A stretch of 64,000 nt of DNA from Lepeophtheirus salmonis (Eukaryota > Arthropoda > Copepoda > Siphonostomatoida > Caligidae): the NCBI RefSeq assembly GCF_016086655.4, contig NC_052135.2:25448363-25512362 (forward strand), read 5' to 3'. Below are positions 46,906 to 59,405 of this stretch, one piece after another (the stretch's first letter is position 1; each line of letters begins with the position of its first letter). Both the position numbers and the translations under genes were made by a program. The notes below the pieces were generated by a model. That model did not search any database and was not told where the DNA came from. It saw only the letters and a list, made by a program, of their open reading frames with translations.

Positions 46906-49900
46906 CGTAGTGATGGAAATTGACTACAATTTGTAAAAAATACAATAGTAATTAATTCCGTCTCAATTTGAAAAAAAATGTTATAGTTTTTTTTTTTGTT
47001 TTTTTTTGTATAGAAGCCGTGAATTATATATATTTATGCAATCCAAACCAAAGTTTCATTCCCAAATTTACTAGAATTTGATCTTCTATTATTATCCTTA
47101 TTACCAAAACAATTAAAAGTTAAATAAAGAAAAATTAACTATCATTATCAAAATAATGAAGTAAATTTAGTTCCAAAAATAATAAATGGAACATATTTCC
47201 TAAATATTTTTAGATGAATTATTTATTTTATTTTCTTGGCTATAAGTAATTAATAGAGTAAATATGTAAAATATAATATTTAGCTTTATAATTCGACAAA
47301 ATAGAAAAATAATGTAGGTTTGCGGGATATACACTAATATTCAAGAAATCATGCGGAATATTTCTAATGTACGATCCCTTTCTACATAATTGTGCCCGGC
47401 CTATTATTCAAACAAAAATCCTTCAACATATCAGTCATTATCTTTTTATTTGAGCAAATTGAAAATATTTAAATGGATAATTAATACATTATGTGCCTTA
47501 TGCAATTGTGTCTTAATTATGTAGGTACAACTGCATCAAACTTCATGAATTTTTGTCATATTTTTTAACTATTCAATCGTTTATGTACAAATATATTATA
47601 ATTTATCTCTAGTATTTATGTATAGGAATATAAAGTCAACTTACACTGAAAAGAAAAAAACCCGGAAAATAACGTAACAATTTATTGTTTATTTTTTACA
47701 AAACCTCACAAACATTTCCTCTTCTTCTCTTTAGTGATATACATTCCTTTTTTCAAATATTCTTAGAAAAAGAAAGAAAAAGGTCGTAATTTGTAGGAGG
47801 TTGACCATTAACGTCACTTACCACGATATTTTAATATTATGATTATTAAATAGTAGGGAAATACTACATGTTTTGTTAAATTTTTTTCGAACCCAGTAAA
47901 TTTACTTTCAAAACACGCATAAGAGCTATTTTGTCTGATATTATGTTTGTTTGTCAATCCATGAGTATTTTCCAATATGAACAATCCATCATATCTAATG
48001 ATAATTAAAGATTCCACCACTTACTACTGAGTGCGGTTTATATAATGATAATTAATTAATTTAGTAAATGGAAAGTAATATTTTAAATTTAAAGAGAATT
48101 TCATCACACACCCCACTTAATATCTTTCTAAAAGGATTAAAAAGCAGTGGCAAAGATAAATAAATAAATGGGATTTCAATTGACAATTTGGCATTATAAG
48201 GTATATTAAAATCCTCAGTCGACAGAAATGAACGTAAGATATAGTAAAGGTCAGAAACAAAAATACAGTAATACTTTTCATGTACAAGTGCCGCAACAAA
48301 ATACTTTTTATTAGGAGACGAGCTTGTTAAGATTTGGCGACGGAACGCGAGGGGCACTTCAAGAATAACTTTTTTAAGTTGTTTCTTAAGTATAAATTAT
48401 TTTGACTTACAAACTCCGGCTCCAGAACGAATTAAACTGGCATGTGAAGGTATTACTGTTATTTTTCTTTTCTCGTGGAATTAAACTGTATTATCATTTC
48501 AACGTCAGATACAGAAAAGATTGGTATACTTTTTATTACACTATCAGAGACTGTCAGAGTTTAATATCATTTATCTCCATGAAATTGCCTATATATAATA
48601 AATGTATGAAAAATAAACAAATATGACTCATATTATACCTATTTTGTCAGCTGATACATTTGCTCAATCATTCGCGTATCTTATCTTCAATGTATTTTTT
48701 TTATGGCTCTTATCATCAATTGGAATCTATACCCAGTATAATAATTATAATACATACAAAAATATTATGTGTTGAAGCTGGTGTTCTGAATTAGATGATG
48801 CAAAATAATAAAGGAATAATTTCCTTTACTTGTGTTGAGAATATTGCAAAACAAGGCAAATAAAGAAGGCTGTAATACCTCATCTCTGAAGTAAGACGGA
48901 GCTTTGAAGTGTTAATCGTAGCCAAATGACCTCCATAATGGCAATACTAACTTAAAAATTAAAATATTTAATTTTTGGTCTTTAAAACAAAGAAAGACAT
49001 TTAAAATTTCATTATATATTAATTATAATTCTTTTTTTTCTATATAAAATATTGTATTACTCCTATTTTATAACCTTAGTAGCAAATAGAAAAATAATTA
49101 TCAAACAATTACATGTGTGTTTGTTTTTGAAGGCTGATTAGGCCAAAAATATTATATTATCGAAAACAAGTGTACGTACAACTTTGTACCTTACAAAGTG
49201 TGCAACTATAGATATTTGTATCAATGAAAAATATATACCTAGGAATACAATTCTAGAAATACTTTATATTAGACAACATCCATTTTAATGTATCTTTTAT
49301 TACATATAAATAATGCCTATAGCACAAAAAGAAGATACCTTTTTTGTTATCAATTATATGTTCTGTACATACATAAAAATATTTTTAAGTAATTAAGTGT
49401 CCATTGTAATTATAGGAAAAAATGACAAAGTTGAGGAAACGGCATAATTCTTTTATGCTGATATGCATATAGAAGGAAGCACCATTTATCAACACCTTTA
49501 TAAAATATAATATACCATATATATATATGGTACATCTTTTTAACTGTAAATTAAACAAGGTAAATGGGGAGATATTTTTATCTGCATCAGTTGAGCTGTA
49601 ATTACTGGTGGCATGTCGTCAACATATTAATTATTGTATCATGAAATAAGGCCCAAAGGATTTTTTAATTTACTATACAAAATTTATCAAACGAATTTTT
49701 ACTGCTCCAACCCACTTTGATTTTCTGATATATCCTATTTAAGAGATAACAGGGATAATAGAAGAGATAGGAATGGAGGCTGGTAACTTATTTACTGTTT
49801 TCTTTTCTAAAACCATGGATACAGAAGGAAAAATAAATCCGACCCATCCTCATTTTTATATCGCTAGATTCTCATAAAGTGTCGAATAAATATATTATTT

Positions 49901-50034
49901 AAAAGATTAAAATAGTTCCTCCATTTTTTTTACTTTGTCATTTATCCTTTTTTTCCCTCTGCCATTTTTTCCTAACACCGTTGATTGTTCAATGTACATA
50001 CCATGGTTGACAAGGTAATGACTAATAAACTTAC

Positions 50035-50225
50035 CCAAGGCTTGAACTCCTTTGAACGAGTGGTGTCGTAGAGTTATTATCGTCATATAGAGTATATCTT
50101 CTTTGTCTCTTGGGCTTTAGTAAGAACTTTTGACAAATAAAAAGAACGAGTAGTAAAGTCAAACAGGATCCAAGAACAAAAACAACTACTACCAAAAAGC
50201 TATGAAGCGTGATTACAGCCACCAT
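50035..50225 (-). CDS. N-terminus of a single-pass membrane protein (partial, host gene)
   Basis: The first 63 codons begin MVAVITLHSFLVVVVFVLGS and continue CLTLLLVLFICQKFLL, giving one hydrophobic segment at about residues 3-30. A basic KPKRQRR stop-transfer stretch follows, then a polar tail with YTLYDDNNSTTPLVQRSSSL that looks cytosolic. The topology expected is short N-terminus outside or lumenal, C-terminus in the cytosol, with no cleavable signal peptide. The layout resembles vesicle proteins such as synaptotagmins (TM, basic patch, linker before C2 domains), but nothing here is specific to them, so I give no name. The donor GTAAGT follows directly and the next exon was not found in the window. 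Basic and Ser/Thr-rich residues suggest a regulated cytosolic linker; that is inference. Confidence 0.55.
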
Positions 50226-50277
50226 AATTATTGAGTGATGTGTTAAAATTGTATTTATAACATGATTTTTGGTTGAA
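50035..50277 (-). other. Internal exon of a host gene (acceptor to donor)
   Basis: On the minus strand the exon is preceded by a pyrimidine tract and CAG (TTTTCTTTTTTTACAG, cut after 50278) and followed by GG|GTAAGT (donor starting at 50034). It has 52 bases of 5' untranslated sequence before the first ATG (50225), so at least one non-coding exon should lie at higher coordinates. The coding part ends in phase 2. This is the only place in the window where splice signals, an open frame and plausible protein composition coincide. Confidence 0.65.
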
Positions 50278-50279
50278 CT

Positions 50280-51880
50280 GTAAAAAAAGAAAAGTATTTA
50301 TATAGCTTTTGAATTATATTTAATAAATTTGTTCGATATACTGGTAATATAGTCCTACCGGAATGGTGTCGCAATTAAAATCGTACTTCACTAAATTTGT
50401 ATAGAAACTGGTAGAAGCAGCGTAGACCTATTCAAAATAGACCTTTTTTCATCTAACATATTAAAACTCATGATTTCTATTTTTCAAGTTCTTTACTAAC
50501 AAAATATACTATTTTCTTTGATTTTAGACTTTGACTATGCCTGTCTCAAAAACTTTCTTGCAAAAGTTTTTTTTTTTTAAACGCTGCAAATTAGTTAAGC
50601 TTTCACAAGTGAACTCACCACATTCAAGAAAATGTTAATTACCCTTTTTTGGTACCAGCTCAACACTACAACATCAACTTCTGGCAAGCTACAATGAAAA
50701 CAAGGACATAATATCCCAAATATAGCAGCGTTTTTAAAAACGTCAGTTATAAATATAATAAGATGATAAAGATACATGTTTCTTGAGGCAAGCATGGCCA
50801 AGAGCAAATTAACAGGTATTTTTAGTTAGTTTAGACTTAGGAGAAAAATAATCATATCAGATTCCATTAGTTTGACGTAAAAAGTCAAATTTAAAAAGGT
50901 CTAACCCAGCACCATTATTTCGAGATGTAAAAAGTATCAATATTCTGATGAGCGTAAAAAACCATAGCCGAGAAAAGGTTATAAAAATATAAACTATAAT
51001 AGTGATTATTGTAGACTAATACGTTTATATTTTCTAAATAATGAGGAATAATTAATAAAAGCACTAATATCTTGCGGGTTACAAACATGTATTATTTTAA
51101 ATTCACGCTGGGACTTTCACCCTTTTCACATCTTCAATCACAAAAAAAAACCCCAATAAATCGGAGTTAATCCACTGCAAAGGAATAAGAATGAGAAAGT
51201 AGTTCACTTATACTAATTATTTGAAAACAATGATATTGTTTTATTAATAAGGTTATAAAATAGTTGTGTTTTTTATTTATTTTGAGAACTATAAAATTCT
51301 GGTGTAAAGGTGCTTAACTTGTTTGTTTTTTTAAGTTGCCTACAAAAAAAAGATAACTAATATCAATTAGTAATTACAGTTTTGTGTTACCTTTTTAGAA
51401 AAAAAAGTATAGAAATACTGATATCAATTTTAATAACGAAACCTAAACAAAGATATTGATAACGTGACACAAAAATAATACATAAGTATATTCAAGGGAA
51501 AGTTAGAATACATAATATTTAGTAAGTACAGTGTGTATGATATCAAATCCAAGTAATTAAATTATGTCCACAAGATTATTAAAGTAAGTTAATATAGAAC
51601 ATGCATAATATAGTGTTTTCATGTTATCAATAAGCTCTGTGCATTCTTTCTAATAATTTTTTTGGTTAAATTCTACTATTTTATACGATCTACATAAAAA
51701 GATCTAAAACTGGTTTGTTCCATATATGTATATATACATTTATAGTAAGAAAAGTTGTTTAACTAAGATAAAAGTGGCAAGAAACAATACAAAACAATTG
51801 AAACTTGTTAAAAAAACAATACAAAACATCCAGGTTAAAAACATCCACCAATTTAGACTAATTTAATCATAGCTCAAGGA
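50280..51880. other. AT-rich non-coding DNA, probably intron or upstream region
   Basis: Lies upstream of the exon at 50035-50277 on the minus strand. The open frame 50595-50807 has no motif. No first exon or promoter could be identified. Confidence 0.4.
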
Positions 51881-51892
51881 TGGGTCTTTATC

Positions 51893-52142
51893 TATTTGGG
51901 CATATCGAATAATTCCCTACAAGCTGACCCTGAAATTTGAAATTCGAGGGATGACTATCAGGCGGCGTATTCAATCATAAACAAATTGTCATGTGTTTAT
52001 GATTCGGCTGAAAAGGTGTTGCTCTCATAAAAGAATTCAACTCCTTAATTAAAAATGATGAACAGCATAAACAGTATTTATTACAAATAGTTCAGGACCA
52101 TCAAAAGAAATTTCCCGATCTTAAAAAAAAGTACATTAAGTA
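51893..52142 (+). pseudogene. Fragment of a third uncharacterised transposon-type protein
   Basis: Plus-strand blocks read SLQADPEI, NSRDDYQAAYSIINKLSCVY DSAEKV, then (shifted frame) IKEFNSLIKNDEQHKQYLLQ and IVQDHQKKFPDLKKKYI with a TAG at the end. From memory the series 'V.D.AERGVxLIxEFN..LTK.EEQKQYLLQVVEDHRKxFPD..K' is the C-terminus of a widespread, uncharacterised, multi-copy arthropod protein family thought to be mobile-element derived. This stretch has at least one stop and one frameshift and is only the last 80 residues. No terminal repeat is visible nearby. Confidence 0.5.
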
Positions 52143-52149
52143 GAGAAGA

Positions 52150-54340
52150 CTGTTATAAATGGCTTCAATATTGTCAACACTTCTTTTATTTAAATAATAC
52201 TTAATATGACAATTTTTTGTATAAAAAAGTTAAATATTTACTTATGTAAAAATACATTTAAACATATCTGCTTGTGGTTGGAAGATATTAAAAGAAGAAG
52301 AAAAATTATCCAAAAAAAAAAACATCAATTATAAAATTTTTAAGGGTGTTAGGCGACTTCAAAAACTTTTTCAAAACTCTAAAAATTTGAAAGTTATTGT
52401 GTTCTACCGAAATGCATATTTTTAGTCTTATGAGAGATCAACCTTTCCAAAAAAAATTACAAATAGACCGATCTAGTGTACGCGTATTCGTGTGCAGACA
52501 ATTTATTTCTGAAAACTTTGCTTTTATAATCTTCAAACCTTAGAAATTCTCGATGTCAAAAGAAATGTGTTCTGGGATTTAAAATGTATATTGTTTGTAG
52601 AAGTGAAAATAGTATGATTATCACGTTTTGGAAGCAAAAAAATGTGGATTTTTTCTCCCTGAAGCAAAAACATTTAAAATCACAGAACCTCTTCAATCTG
52701 ACAGAAAGAGTTGTTGAGGCTTGAAGGTGGTTATTATATAAAAATTTATTAGAAGTAATTTGCATATGCACGTATGATATATGTGTTAACACAACTTAAC
52801 ATCTAGTAGGATACAAAAGCTAGATAGTTAATAGAGATTAGCGTTAAAATGATACAATCTAATAGAAAAAGCTAGTATTTATTACAATTCACTAATATAG
52901 TTTTAAATCACTCAGCAGCTGCAAAAAAGACGGCATCAACTGCAGGTCCAATGCTCAAAGTACTAAAATAGACATTTGTTCCCCTTATAATTCTGGCAAG
53001 GGAACTTGTTCATTGCTAAATCACTTAATTTGAGACAGCACTTTGTTGGTAACATCCCTTTACCACATAAAGACGATTGGGTTAAGGTTGCAAGTTCAGT
53101 TGAGGTGACTGAGTATGCCTGTACCTGTTATCTGGCTTCTTAGTGTTATTCTATAAGGGACTTGATAATAAATAATAAGCAATGCTAATAACACTGGTTA
53201 AAGTACTAGTATCAACTGTGTTCTTTTTCTTAAATCCAACTCTATCTCAACATTTATCTTCCCCTTGTCCGGATAGATGGCTATGTCAAATAAGAAGAGA
53301 GGGTTCTCTACTACCAAGGTTCGTGCCACAAATATAAAGATGGAGAGATATGTATCAAAAGAATAAAGCTTAAAATGCTGTTGAAGATGCTTAGTGTGTA
53401 TTTTAGGCTAGGTAAGTGCGCCCTAAGGGAGATATTTTGATTGATGAAAATCTATATTTCTCGCAAGGGCAATTGTGAGTTATCATTAAAAAAAAAGTAT
53501 TATTTAGGTAGTGACTTAAGAAAATTTAAATGAAGACTTTTTGAAAAAGGGGCCATAAAGGTCATTTGATTAAAAATGAAAAAAAGTATTTATTAAGTAA
53601 GGTCATTTGTTATTTTTGTGGAAAATAAAGTCCCATATCTTATTTTCAACATAAAAAGTCACATCAAATCAAGTCGGGAAAAAAGAAAATGTCAGTTATA
53701 TAATTTGAAAAAAAAATATTAAAAATCAGATGAATTCTAGTTTTTGTCCTTATTTCCTTGGAATATATATAAAAAAATTTTATGATATGTGAATTAGAAA
53801 TTACATAATTTTCTTCTTCTTAATACTGAAATTAATTCATTATCAATACCATCTGTAAAATGATGAGGTTATATTAACTTGACATGGATGTTCTAGATTT
53901 TTCAGACTCTGTTATGCGCTATTCAGCCGTTCAATATTATGTAATTTGTTTTCAAAACTTATTTTTGGACACTAATTGAAAACTAATATTATAAATCATT
54001 GTCTTCTTTTTTCAACATTAATATCTTTATTATCCACTGTTGTTGTTGTTACTATTTTATAAAGTAAAAAGTCCTGCATTTAGTGATAAAAACTTTTATA
54101 ATCCCAACAGGCTAAAGTTGAAAATATTAATGTATTATACAATACTTTATCTGTTTTTATGATTTTTGACAAACAAAAATATTGTTTTGTTATTGTCTAA
54201 TGTGGAATTGATTAACTCATAAAAATTTTTGTTCTACCCATTTTAAAATATGATTTTTTTTTATTTAAATGTTTTAAAATGATATGCTACTATCATTTTT
54301 TATTTGCAGGTAAGTTGTTCTACAGAAAGTACATATAACT
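52150..54340. other. AT-rich DNA, no supported gene
   Basis: The stretch 52910-53350 is somewhat richer in GC and shows short plausible frames on both strands, but none is longer than about 40 codons with a motif I know. The rest is A/T runs. Confidence 0.4.
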
Positions 54341-54545
54341 GTTTGGTTTTTATTTGAAAATCCTAGACCAGTCTGAGATTGTTCTGATGTTTAGTGAACT
54401 AACCTCTTTGGGTACTTTAAAAATATCAGTTTGGACCGGTCGCAAAGAAAATTCGGTCCACATTAGTCTCCTTTAAAATTGGGTATAAACTTATTCTATG
54501 GATGATCGACGTCATGTGTTCTTAAAAAATATGAACATTGACAGA

Positions 54546-54758
54546 ATAACGTCATTTGAATTTAAATAAGTTGTACAAACCAAATTCGTATAACTCAGGA
54601 ATCAGGATAATGGGGGAAAATTGGTTTATAGATTGAGACAGAAAAAAATTTGGTGCACTATATAAAAACGATTAAATTGCGGTCTATGGTCTGAGATAGC
54701 AGTTTGTACCGAAACATAGTTCCAAATCCTTCTAAAAAAATCACTCAAGACCGAATCG
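54546..54758 (+). repeat. dispersed repeat family A, copy 2
   Basis: Better preserved than copy 1 at 301-510. Similarity to the same kind of sequence appears to extend upstream to about 54350 and downstream to about 54795. The open frame on the minus strand (54626-54856) belongs to this repeat. Confidence 0.6.
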
Positions 54759-54799
54759 GAAAAAGAATCAGTCTTGGATGGAGTCTCAACACTAATAAT

Positions 54800-56555
54800 T
54801 ATAGGTACACAATTATGTATGTACATAAATGCACGAATGAGGTTGCATATGTGCAATAAATTATATATTTTGACCTACAAAAACAAATTTACAAATATAA
54901 GTTGAGGCATGCATACATTTATATATACAAATGAATAATCAATGAAAACTATGTTTATGCAATACGCTGAAACAAGAATACGGAATAAATATTTTTATTT
55001 TATTGTAAAAATGGATTGAAGCATATATATTTTTACTTTTTTATGCATTTTTTTAACTACACCAAAAGTAGGCAAGAATTTGTCATTCAGAGATATATGT
55101 TATCATTACGACACCTTTTAAGGAATGAGCAAAAGGTACAAATAAATAATAGTACCAACTGTTTTTCCTTTTCTAATCTAAATTGTTATTTTTCTCTACG
55201 TTTGCCCATACCTATTTATAACCATAGATTACTTAATATCCGGATAGACACACATCATGCAACCTCATTATTAGACCCATAAAAATAAAAATTCCATTAA
55301 ATAACAATTGTAGAAGAGAAGGATTAGTGATTTAAAAAAAGTGATGAATCATGAACGCAGAGATTGGGACTTATCTGATAATTCATTGATAATGATTTAT
55401 AATTTAATTAATTAATCATGGAATTGTGAATCGTTTGGTGAAAGATTTTGTAGGAAAATATCATTTTTTAGAGGCAAAACTTGAAAGAGTCCTACAAAAG
55501 CAATTATCAAGTATGATTCAATTCTGTCGAAGAAAGAACTCATTTTTATACAAGATTTCCTTTTATTCCTTTCAAATCTAATTTTTAATTGTAGATTGCC
55601 TTTGTTGGTGAGTATGGAGGAAGGACCTCTTATTAAAGCACATCAATGGAATACATTTTTTGAAACAATATCATATAACATAGTTATGAGATTGTCAGTT
55701 CGTTTTTAGTCCATAATTTCTCTTGTATTCGAGAAGAGCATCTCTTAATGAACATGTTTTCATCTATAGTAATTCATGTCTAACGTCTTGTATTTAGATT
55801 TGATCTCCCTTTTCTAATTGATTAAAAGTGTTAAAAATAGTGCTTCTGATTTCATTTTCATGATGAGTTTTAGGTTCATTTTTGAAGAATTTAGGATCAG
55901 GATACCTCATCCTCCCCATTATATATATATAGAGAGAGAGAGAGAGAAAGACAGAGGATATTGGCTTGAATATGTATCTTTAACCTCAGGAACTTTAAAC
56001 TTATATTATGGATTTAGAACCTAAGTGTGGATTATTCGACGTGTTAAGTATGAAGTCGTCAATATTTGGCCTATTTTAATGCAAAAAAATTGTTAATATC
56101 GCCATTGTTCAAAATGAAGACACTGCACATAATAAAGTTGAGTTGATATCTCTTTCATTACAAAAATTGATTCTGATAATTTATTTTGACAGCATGGTCA
56201 ATGTTGGAAATTGATGTAAAAAAATTTGTATTTTATTATTATTGAGCTTTGAACAGATTTTTACCTGTGTGGCAACATGAAACCACACAATTTGAAGGTA
56301 TGTTTGCCGTCTAGGATGAATAATCACTCTTATTACTAATTGACGATAGACGAATATATTTATATAACTTATTGAATCAAAAGAGTCATAGTTATAATAG
56401 ACAGATTGCGTTATTTTAAAAATGAATAGTTTATCCAGATGTTAAGTAATCCATCCTATAACTAGCTACACAACCTCCGTGCATTCACTATTTTTCTCTT
56501 TTCGATCCTCAATTCTACTCTGAATTTAACAGGGACTTAAACTTATAACTTCTTT
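54800..56555. other. AT-rich non-coding DNA with a short microsatellite
   Basis: (TA)n followed by (GA)n at about 55920-55948. The open frame at 55016-55282 has no motif. No gene is seen. Confidence 0.5.
55920..55948. repeat. Compound TA/GA microsatellite
   Basis: TATATATATATA followed directly by AGAGAGAGAGAGAGAGA. Confidence 0.8.
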
Positions 56556-56558
56556 AAT

Positions 56559-56800
56559 ACTAGAATGACTACGGTATCGTACTACTCATTGCAGACGGCT
56601 GGTATCAAAAATGAACTTATATGCTTTTAAGTAATGCAAATCACTAAATTTGTATAAAAAATTATTACGACAAACCTTAATAAACACTTTGAATTTATTT
56701 TTAAAAATAATAGTAAATTCACTCTAGAACAATACATGGTTCTATGCTATATCCCTTGGCAGACTACTGGCATCAAAAATGGTTCCACTAAAGTTTTAAA
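56559..56800 (+). repeat. Direct pair of about 80 bp repeats, 155 bp apart
   Basis: 56559-56640 and 56714-56800 share CTAGAA..A.TAC, GTATCGTACTA / CTATGCTATAT, TTG(C/G)CAGAC, CTGG(T/C)ATCAAAAATG and a T-rich block. The CTAGAA...ACTACGG start next to TTAATA recalls some piggyBac-family ends, but there is no matching inverted end, so the class is open. Confidence 0.4.
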
Positions 56801-56804
56801 ATGA

Positions 56805-58140
56805 TACTGGTCAACAAATTAATTAATGATATTTGAGTGTGTTTTGACTTACTTAAGAACATAAAATTCTTATATACCTTAGTACATTTTCAAACCAATA
56901 AAAATTAGGTTGAACATTTAATAATACTTTACATTCAAATATTTATGTTCAGATTTGCTTACCAGAGAATATGTAAAGTCATAAGATAAAATTATTAGCC
57001 ACTGTTAATATTCGAATAATAAATTTAACTGAAAACACATTTAAATTTAATTTAATTTAAATTATTTGAAGAATATCAAAATGGCCCTAGGTACTTTTGT
57101 TTTCAATTAATTAGCCATAGGGCATTTCCCCTTTCTATATAAATTAATGACATTTATACGTCGTTATTGATAATTTTTGGTTGACACTCCTTTTCAATGT
57201 TTTAATCCAAAAATGTGATATTTCTTACAATAAATATAATTACTGTTTGTTTGCTATTAGAATACTAATCAAATTGCGGCCTAAAATTTGAATACTTATT
57301 AACAAAATCCATGAATAAGGATAGATAGCTTGAGGGGGCTGATATCGCATAAATTTACGTCAGCTATTGTTGTTGTACTTATACTATATATATATAAATA
57401 TATATTTTTTAATTTTTTTGTTGGTTTTCAAATTTATGTATATATACATTATAAAGTGAAACAATTGACTTGAAGTTATGCCATATTTGCACCTTTAAGC
57501 AATATATACTTATTTATGGATTTTGATAGTATGTATTAAAACTTTGGAGGATCATTCTATCATTATTCCAATAGAAAACAAATGATGAGTACAGATTAAT
57601 GTCATTTTTTATTAAGGAATTTTTATGAGTTTCATTGGTGGGACATTTTCATCGTTTTTCTAATTGTCTAAAAAAATCCATTAAAATCCTTTTTCAATCT
57701 GATAGCGGATGAAAACTGTTCATCAGAAATACAAAGAAACTTTAAGTAAAATTCACTACTAAAGTATACGGGTTATTTGCACTTTTTAAGTAGTTTTAAA
57801 CCATGGTGGACCGTGCTTCACCCCCCTTTCTGCACTCACTAAATACTTTCAGTGTAGGGAAAATGTCGTGAAAGTTATATTCAAAAATATATATTATTGT
57901 TTTTAATGCATTATTTAAAAAAAATAACAACAAAAGTATATGTGGGATTCATCATTCAGCAATAGACGTTTATACTGCAACGATATATGAAAGAAAGATA
58001 AAAAAAGAAAACAAAAAGAGTTCACCGCCGTTTTTCATTTTCTAATATCAAAAACTTTAATCTTTTCTAAGTTTTGCCTATTACAGTACATGCGCATTTA
58101 AAAGAGGAACTGCTATAAATAATGTAAAAACTGTTTGAAA
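56805..58140. other. AT-rich non-coding DNA
   Basis: No open frame or repeat of note beyond A/T simple sequence such as TTTAATTTAATTTAAAT near 57046. Confidence 0.5.
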
Positions 58141-58149
58141 AAGAATCAA

Positions 58150-58470
58150 AAGGGCAAAAGTTTTCAGGTCTTCTCGACGTGGATATGATCCAAAAAGAAT
58201 TTCAGACATAAAGTTTGGAACTTCAGGGTGGTCAAGGAAAATATGAAAGGAGTCAAAAGGAAGGCAGGAGGTGGCGGAAATGGTTTGAAGCGAGATGAAA
58301 CATTTTTCAAGCCCCTGGAAGCCAAGATCAAGGAGGATCCAACAGCATCAATACTCCACTTGGCTGAGGAGTTCAACGTGGGCAAGAGCACCATGTGGAG
58401 GTCAATTCATGATGAACTCGTCCTTAAGAGCTTTGTCAGGACTCCAAGACAGTCCTCGCCGACAGTATGA
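58150..58470 (+). pseudogene. mariner-type transposase N-terminal fragment
   Basis: The open frame from 58228 reads MKGVKRKAGGGGNGLKRDE, then TFFKPLEAKIKEDPTASI, LHLAEEFNVGKSTMWRSIHD and LVLKSFVRTPRQ. 'GxIKRKxGSGGxxxKRDxxFhxxLxxKIxxDPTxSMRKLAxExxV...TIRRAVxxDLGLKSxVRTPR' is the N-terminal double helix-turn-helix of a mariner group common in copepods. A shifted frame just upstream (58155-58200, KFSGLLDVDMIQKEF) gives the preceding helix. The sequence stops directly after RTPRQ and no catalytic domain follows, so only the DNA-binding part survives. A minus-strand frame (58164-58394) is its shadow. Confidence 0.7.
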
Positions 58471-58711
58471 AGGCCTTAAGGGTTGAGAAATTCAAAAAGA
58501 GTTCTTAATTCCTTGATGAGTTATCCGTCGACTTTGAAGATCTTCAAAGTCTCTCCTTCACTCTCTATTTCAAAAATAGTTAAGTTGTAATCCACAATTA
58601 GAAAGGAATACAACAATATTTTTTCAATGTCTCTACTTTATAGCTAGAACTAAAAATAAACTTTAAATTACTACTTGCGAAGATTTGCCGTAAAAAAGAT
58701 CAATTTTGATA

Positions 58712-58880
58712 AGGAGTGGGATTTGTGTTTATTTCCTTCCTCTTACATTGAGTAATTTTATTTATGGATTTACTTGATAAGGAGGATTTGTTTTAAGCTG
58801 ATTACAGCTTATCTAATACAATATCATGAGAGTTAAGCTGTTTTCCTATGCATTCTTTAAATTATCATGGTAAACACGTT
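58712..58880 (+). repeat. dispersed repeat family D, copy 6
   Basis: AGTGGGATTTGTGTTTATTT, CCTTCCTCTTACATTGAG, an extra 50 bases, AGCTTATCTAATACAATATC, GAGAGTTAAGCTGTTTTCC and CATTCTTTAAATTATCATGG then TAAACACG. Same orientation as copy 3. Confidence 0.6.
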
Positions 58881-58904
58881 AATTTTTTGGTTTTTTTAAA
58901 CATA

Positions 58905-59400
58905 ACAATAAGTCATATTTGTTAAAACTATATGTACGTAAGTATGTACCTAAATAATAGTTTCAAGAGGTACATAAAATATTTAGAGGTTAATTTTTTA
59001 TAAAATTCTTCCTATAATAAATTAGAATTATCTTCTCCTTCTCCTTGTGTTTAGAAAATAGTTAATTTATGCTCCACTCTAATTTATTAGCCTAATCATA
59101 AAGAAATTTATTTGTTTGTGTGTGCATACAATTCCTCCTTTTAGATACTAGGAAGACTTAATTCAAAAAACAACTTATATTTAAATGCTTCAATTACTGA
59201 AACTTTTTTTAATTAATGACTTTTCTTTAATCACATATAACGATTGGAAATGTCATTTGAACTCAATACAAGTTACACTTTTGAGTATACATTCATAAAT
59301 TGCAAATTATAATAACAGTAAGCATAGATGGAGCCTCAGCATAAAAAAAATCTTGAACAAAAATCTAAATAAAGAAAAAATCCCAATTAATTTTTTTACC
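58905..59400. other. AT-rich non-coding DNA
   Basis: Nothing recognisable. Confidence 0.5.
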
Positions 59401-59405
59401 TTATA

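Larger units (their letters stand above)
43860..49990. other. AT-rich DNA without a supported gene
   Basis: Holds a family D copy (44958-45028, minus) and a family C copy (46660-46900). The open frame at 48061-48357 (minus) overlaps a second open frame on the same strand and is not recognisable, although its start lies in a GC-richer patch. This interval probably includes intron sequence of the gene whose exon lies at 50035-50277, because the donor points this way. Confidence 0.45.

Noticed and set aside
48061..48357. 98-codon minus-strand frame as a second exon of the 50 kb gene
   Set aside because: No convincing acceptor/donor pair, two frames open on the same strand, and no domain recognised.
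53400..53700. Possible zinc-knuckle-like CYFCGK and H..KSH pattern on the plus strand
   Set aside because: Needs several frameshifts and stops, and spacing does not fit a known gag or zinc-finger pattern.
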